A stretch of 64,000 nt of DNA from JBBRMU01 sp038230655. Lineage in GTDB: Bacteria; Patescibacteriota; Microgenomatia; UBA1406; GWC2-37-13. The notes beneath the pieces are model-generated. The model worked only from the letters and a program-made list of their open reading frames with translations. It was not told the origin of the DNA and did not search any database. The stretch lies in the NCBI GenBank assembly GCA_038230655.1, contig JBBRMU010000004.1:5857-69856 (forward strand). The letters run 5' to 3'. Both the position numbers and the translations under genes were made by a program. Of this stretch, positions 60,880-64,000 are shown in pieces. How positions within the stretch are numbered: the first letter of the stretch is position 1; each line of letters starts with the position of its first letter.

Positions 60880-61455
60880 TTATTTTTGGTTTGTTCCTAG
60901 TCGGAGGCCCTCTTTTATTTTTTGCTCAACCGTAAGATCTTTAGAAATTTTCTGTAAAATATCTTTTGCTTCCTGAGTTTTAAAACCAAGAGAGACAAGA
61001 GCATCAATAACAGTTTTTTCATCATCGGAAAAGTACATTTGGGTCATCTTAAACTCGGACTCTAACTTAGATGCAAGTTCCAATATAATTTTCATTGATG
61101 TTTTTTTTCCTAATCCTGGAATACGTGAAAAAAAGTTTACGTCGTTATTTTTGATTGCAGATATTAGTGCATCAACCGGAGCAAATGAGATAACAGTATA
61201 TGCTGTTTTTGGCCCGACACTTGGTACTGTTAAAAGCATTTTATATACATCATGCTGATGCTTTGTCTCAAATCCGAATAAGATCATTGCATCTTCTCGA
61301 ACATGTAAATAGGTATATATTTCAATTGGAGAAGGAAGTTGATCGGATAATAGAGAAGAAGGCAAAAACACCTGATAAAACACACCACTTGTTGTCTCAA
61401 TTAAACCGATATTGCTTTCGATTTCAACTAGATCTCCTTTGATTTTACCGATCAT
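60880..61455 (-). CDS. ruvA: Holliday junction-binding protein RuvA
   Basis: A 191-residue protein with the OB fold at the N-terminus (MIGKIKGDLVEIESNIGLIE), two helix-hairpin-helix motifs (LLTVPSVGPKTAYTVISF and FFSRIPGLGKKTSMKIILEL) and the C-terminal UBA-like domain III (VIDALVSLGFKTQEAKDIL) that binds RuvB. Full length. First gene of ruvA-MFS-ruvB. Confidence 0.96.
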   Translation of the reverse strand: MIGKIKGDLVEIESNIGLIETTSGVFYQVFLPSSLLSDQLPSPIEIYTYLHVREDAMILFGFETKHQHDVYKMLLTVPSVGPKTAYTVISFAPVDALISAIKNNDVNFFSRIPGLGKKTSMKIILELASKLESEFKMTQMYFSDDEKTVIDALVSLGFKTQEAKDILQKISKDLTVEQKIKEGLRLGTNQK

Positions 61456-61534
61456 AATACAAGTATACTAAAACACCTCGATTATCTCCAGCATAAGACT
61501 TGACATACTCTTATAAAAGTAGTTACATTGAAGT

Positions 61535-61915
61535 ATGGCCAAGATACTTTTGGTTGAAGATGATAAACTACTCGCAAAAATGTATGAAGAAAATTTAAGT
61601 CGAGAAAAGTATGATATTGTTACTGTCGATAATGCCAAAGACGCTCAAAATACTGCATTAAGTTTACATCCAGACATAATGATTTTAGATATTATGTTAC
61701 CTGGTGGCGCAAACGGCTTCGATATTCTAAGAACTTTTAAACACCATGATCAACTTAAACATATTCCAATTATCATGTTGACAAATTTGGACTCAGAAAA
61801 AGAAACAGCCCTCCAGCTTGGAGTAAACGAGTATTTAGTAAAAGTAGATAATACACCTGATCAAATTGTCCAAGCTGTTAAAAGAAATCTTAAGAAGAAG
61901 TTTGGCCCTTTCTAA
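61535..61915 (+). CDS. Response regulator receiver protein
   Basis: A 126-residue CheY-like protein: LVEDDKLLAKMYEENL, phospho-acceptor Asp in IMILDIMLPGG, Thr in IIMLTNLDS, Lys in EYLVKVD. No output domain. It stands alone, divergent from ruvA, with no kinase nearby. Confidence 0.9.
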   Translation: MAKILLVEDDKLLAKMYEENLSREKYDIVTVDNAKDAQNTALSLHPDIMILDIMLPGGANGFDILRTFKHHDQLKHIPIIMLTNLDSEKETALQLGVNEYLVKVDNTPDQIVQAVKRNLKKKFGPF

Positions 61916-61960
61916 AATCTGACAATCTTACGAAAATAACATAATAGATAATTACTAGCA

Positions 61961-63274
61961 TTAGTTAAGGTGAAGTTTTGGAATTGCCGGTTCTTCTTTC
62001 AGGGGTTTACCCATCTCTTCTAGTTCAATTTCCCATAACCGATTATACTTTTCTACTCGCTCTCCTCTAGAAGGTGCTCCAAACTTTACAAAGTCAGCTT
62101 GAATACCAACTGCAAAGTCAGCAATAAATGTATCATTGGTTTCTCCTGATCTGTGAGAAACAATGTAATTAAAATTATTTTTTCTTGACATCTCAACAAC
62201 CTCTAGCGTTTCTGAAATTGTCCCAATTTGGTTCGGTTTAATTAAAATTGTAGAACAAGCTTTCTCTTTAATTGCCCTCAACAATCTTTCTTTATTGCTC
62301 GAGAGGAGATCGTCACCAACTAAGTATATTTTTTCGGTCAAGCTTGCATTTAGTTTTTTCCAGCCTTCCCAGTCATCATCTTGAAGAGGATCTTCAAGAA
62401 GTAAAATAGAGTAATTTTCTGTCATATGTTTAATAAACTCAATATATTCATCTGTCTTCATTGCATGATTTCTATCTTTTATAAGATACTGATCGCCTTT
62501 TAAAAAATGAGAAGCAGCTAAGTCAACACCAAGAAAAACATCCAAACCAGCTTTTAAGTTTTTCTTGACTAATGTTTCATTTAGTACTTCAAGAGCATCG
62601 AGATTAGTACTAAAGTTAGGCGCAAGTCCTCCTTCTTCACCGACGGAGATATTTGAATTACGGTATGCCAGCACTCGTTTGAGTTCATGAAATAACTCCA
62701 CTCCTGTTTCGTAGGCTTTCCCAAATGTATAAGAAGAAGATGGAATTATTTGGAACTCCTGAAACTCTAAGTTATTGTTCGCGTGTTTTCCTCCATTTAT
62801 TACATCAAACACAGGTGTCGGAATTTTTTCTATCTTGATCTCAGACTTAAAAAATTCTGAATACAACTTATTTATATACTTAAATAGCGGCATATCCTGA
62901 TCAGCCGCTGCAGCTTTCGCTAAAAGCTGAGATATAGTCAAAGTCGTATTCGCTCCCAATCGGCTTTTGTTTGCTGTGGCATCTGATTTTATAAGCCAAT
63001 AGTCAATTTCTTTCTGTTTTAAAGGAGAAACACCCACAAGTTTTGGACCTATTAGATCATTAATATACGTAACTGACTGAGTGACACCCATTCCATCAAA
63101 TCGAGCAGGGTTATTATCACGAAGTTCAACTGCCTCATATTTTCCAATTGACGTTCCAGATGGAATTGATGAAGTGACAACTTTTCCATTTTCTAGAACA
63201 AGCTTCCCTTCAATAGTTGGGATTCCACGCGAATCGATGATTTCCCTCGCTTTTATTGATGCAATATTACTCAT
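61961..63274 (-). CDS. eno: Enolase
   Basis: A full-length 437-residue glycolytic enzyme (2-phosphoglycerate to phosphoenolpyruvate). Seen: AREIIDSRGIPTIEG at the start, SGTSIGKYEAVELRD, NGGKHANNNLEFQEF, the metal ligands Asp in GVDLAASH, Glu in LLEDPLQDDDW and Asp in LVGDDLL, the catalytic Lys in ILIKPNQIGT, and SHRSGETNDTFIADFAVG. It neighbours PEP synthase, so two PEP-linked genes sit together. Confidence 0.97.
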   Translation of the reverse strand: MSNIASIKAREIIDSRGIPTIEGKLVLENGKVVTSSIPSGTSIGKYEAVELRDNNPARFDGMGVTQSVTYINDLIGPKLVGVSPLKQKEIDYWLIKSDATANKSRLGANTTLTISQLLAKAAAADQDMPLFKYINKLYSEFFKSEIKIEKIPTPVFDVINGGKHANNNLEFQEFQIIPSSSYTFGKAYETGVELFHELKRVLAYRNSNISVGEEGGLAPNFSTNLDALEVLNETLVKKNLKAGLDVFLGVDLAASHFLKGDQYLIKDRNHAMKTDEYIEFIKHMTENYSILLLEDPLQDDDWEGWKKLNASLTEKIYLVGDDLLSSNKERLLRAIKEKACSTILIKPNQIGTISETLEVVEMSRKNNFNYIVSHRSGETNDTFIADFAVGIQADFVKFGAPSRGERVEKYNRLWEIELEEMGKPLKEEPAIPKLHLN

Positions 63275-63323
63275 AACATAGCTGCTCTAATGATAACTGT
63301 AATAGTTTTTTGTTTTTTTCACT

Positions 63324-64000
63324 TTATTTTTTATGGGAGTGCATATCAAACATTTTCTTTTCAATGTTATATATGAGCTCGCGTGTTCTTTCGATAGCAT
63401 CAGGAGCGACTGAAACACTTGTTATACCTTCCTTTACCAACGTCTCTACCAACTCTGGATAATCCGACGCTGCCTGACCACAGATAGAACAGGTTATGCC
63501 TGCTTTGGCGCATGTCTTTACGATGTGTTCCAGAATTTGAGTTACAGCTGGTGTTCTTTCGTCATATATATGAGCTACTGTCTCATTGTCGCGATCAACT
63601 CCCATTAGCATCATTGTTAGATCATTTGTACCAATTGAGACGCCGTCTATTCCTATTTTTATAAACTCATCAAGCTGTAATGCTGCGGCTGGAACCTCGA
63701 CCATAATCCATAGTTTGAAGCCAGGTAGATCGAACAAGCCGTACTCAGTGATAATATTTTTTATTTTTATAAGCTCCCATGGTGCTCTAACAAAAGGGAT
63801 CATGAGATGAAGATTCCGATACCCTTTTTGCCAGATATTGAGGATTGCCTGTAGCTCCATTGCAAATACTTCGGGGTTAGCAATATAGCGCGAAGCACCT
63901 CTAAATCCAAGCATTGGGTTTTCCTCTTTAGGTTCAAAGTGTTCTCCTCCTTTAAGATGCTTATACTCATTCGTTTTGAAGTCAGTCGCTCGGTAAACAA
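63324..64000 (-). CDS. ppsA: Phosphoenolpyruvate synthase, C-terminal part (cut by the window edge)
   Basis: The frame is open to the right edge (reading VYRATDFKTNEYKHLKGGEH at its upstream end) and covers the TIM-barrel PEP/pyruvate-binding domain: MLGFRGASRY, MVEVPAAALQLDEF, IGTNDLTMMLMGVDRDN and the catalytic Cys in CSICGQAAS. PEP synthase turns pyruvate and ATP into PEP. The phosphohistidine and ATP-binding domains lie outside the window. Confidence 0.95.
   Translation of the reverse strand, partial: VYRATDFKTNEYKHLKGGEHFEPKEENPMLGFRGASRYIANPEVFAMELQAILNIWQKGYRNLHLMIPFVRAPWELIKIKNIITEYGLFDLPGFKLWIMVEVPAAALQLDEFIKIGIDGVSIGTNDLTMMLMGVDRDNETVAHIYDERTPAVTQILEHIVKTCAKAGITCSICGQAASDYPELVETLVKEGITSVSVAPDAIERTRELIYNIEKKMFDMHSHKK

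Noticed and set aside
1..64000. CRISPR array or cas genes
   Set aside because: No regularly spaced short repeats and no Cas-like proteins were seen.
1..64000. Recoded TGA (as in Gracilibacteria)
   Set aside because: TGA ends several genes at expected lengths, for example at 40291-40293 and 54144-54146, and no gene contains conserved in-frame TGA.

Overview
The window is about 64 kb of AT-rich DNA read with the standard bacterial code (TAA, TAG and TGA all end genes). It carries many short or unrecognised proteins, a Gram-positive-like cell surface (sortase, L,D-transpeptidase, FemA/B-type ligase), a poxvirus-like topoisomerase IB, a short UvrC, and very compact promoters. This fits a member of the Candidate Phyla Radiation (Patescibacteria), possibly Microgenomates; that placement is an inference from gene content. 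Most genes here look leaderless: a TATAAT-like box ends 5 to 9 bases before the start codon and no ribosome binding site is present. A minority, concentrated at 45-48 kb, 54 kb and 57 kb, have strong AGGAGG sites.

Layout. 1-2.6 kb: three unrecognised genes, each preceded and followed by a sequence ending in the same tRNA-3'-end-like TGGGGTCAC; two of these separators are 130 bases long and about 78 % identical without gaps. 2.6-5.5 kb: copper operon (csoR, copA, and an HMA domain without a normal start). 6-25 kb: envelope and sugar genes (FemX-like, GH130-like, GT4, beta-helix surface protein, SurA-like, L,D-transpeptidase, a 1096-residue dockerin glycosidase) mixed with topoisomerase IB and a large unrecognised gene pair. 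25-38.5 kb: wecG-like, rsmI, dedA, then the excision-repair genes uvrB, uvrA and uvrC. 38.7-46.9 kb: secG, a peptide-binding protein, tRNA-Leu, then an island of secreted proteins, two PAS histidine kinases with a response regulator, and a sortase.

47-55 kb is a decayed mobile region: remains of one serine-recombinase element, a PIN/RHH toxin-antitoxin pair, a complete serine recombinase with a divergent Xre repressor, an error-prone polymerase with a small partner, an SRAP-domain protein, a gene cut by an IS3-family element, and on the far side of the IS a fragment of guaB. 55-64 kb returns to core genes: three tRNAs, ruvB, an MFS transporter, ruvA, a receiver protein, enolase and the C-terminal part of PEP synthase.

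The best regulatory find is a palindrome, AAACGATCGTTT, lying exactly between the -35 and -10 boxes of both the uvrB promoter and the polymerase promoter 22 kb away. It is a strong candidate for this lineage's SOS (LexA) operator and links a chromosomal repair gene to a mobile mutagenesis cassette. Other notable points are apparent AUA start codons (glycosyltransferase, response regulator), a copper-type operator repeated at 2.68 and 45.86 kb, and a structured leader RNA at 29.2 kb.
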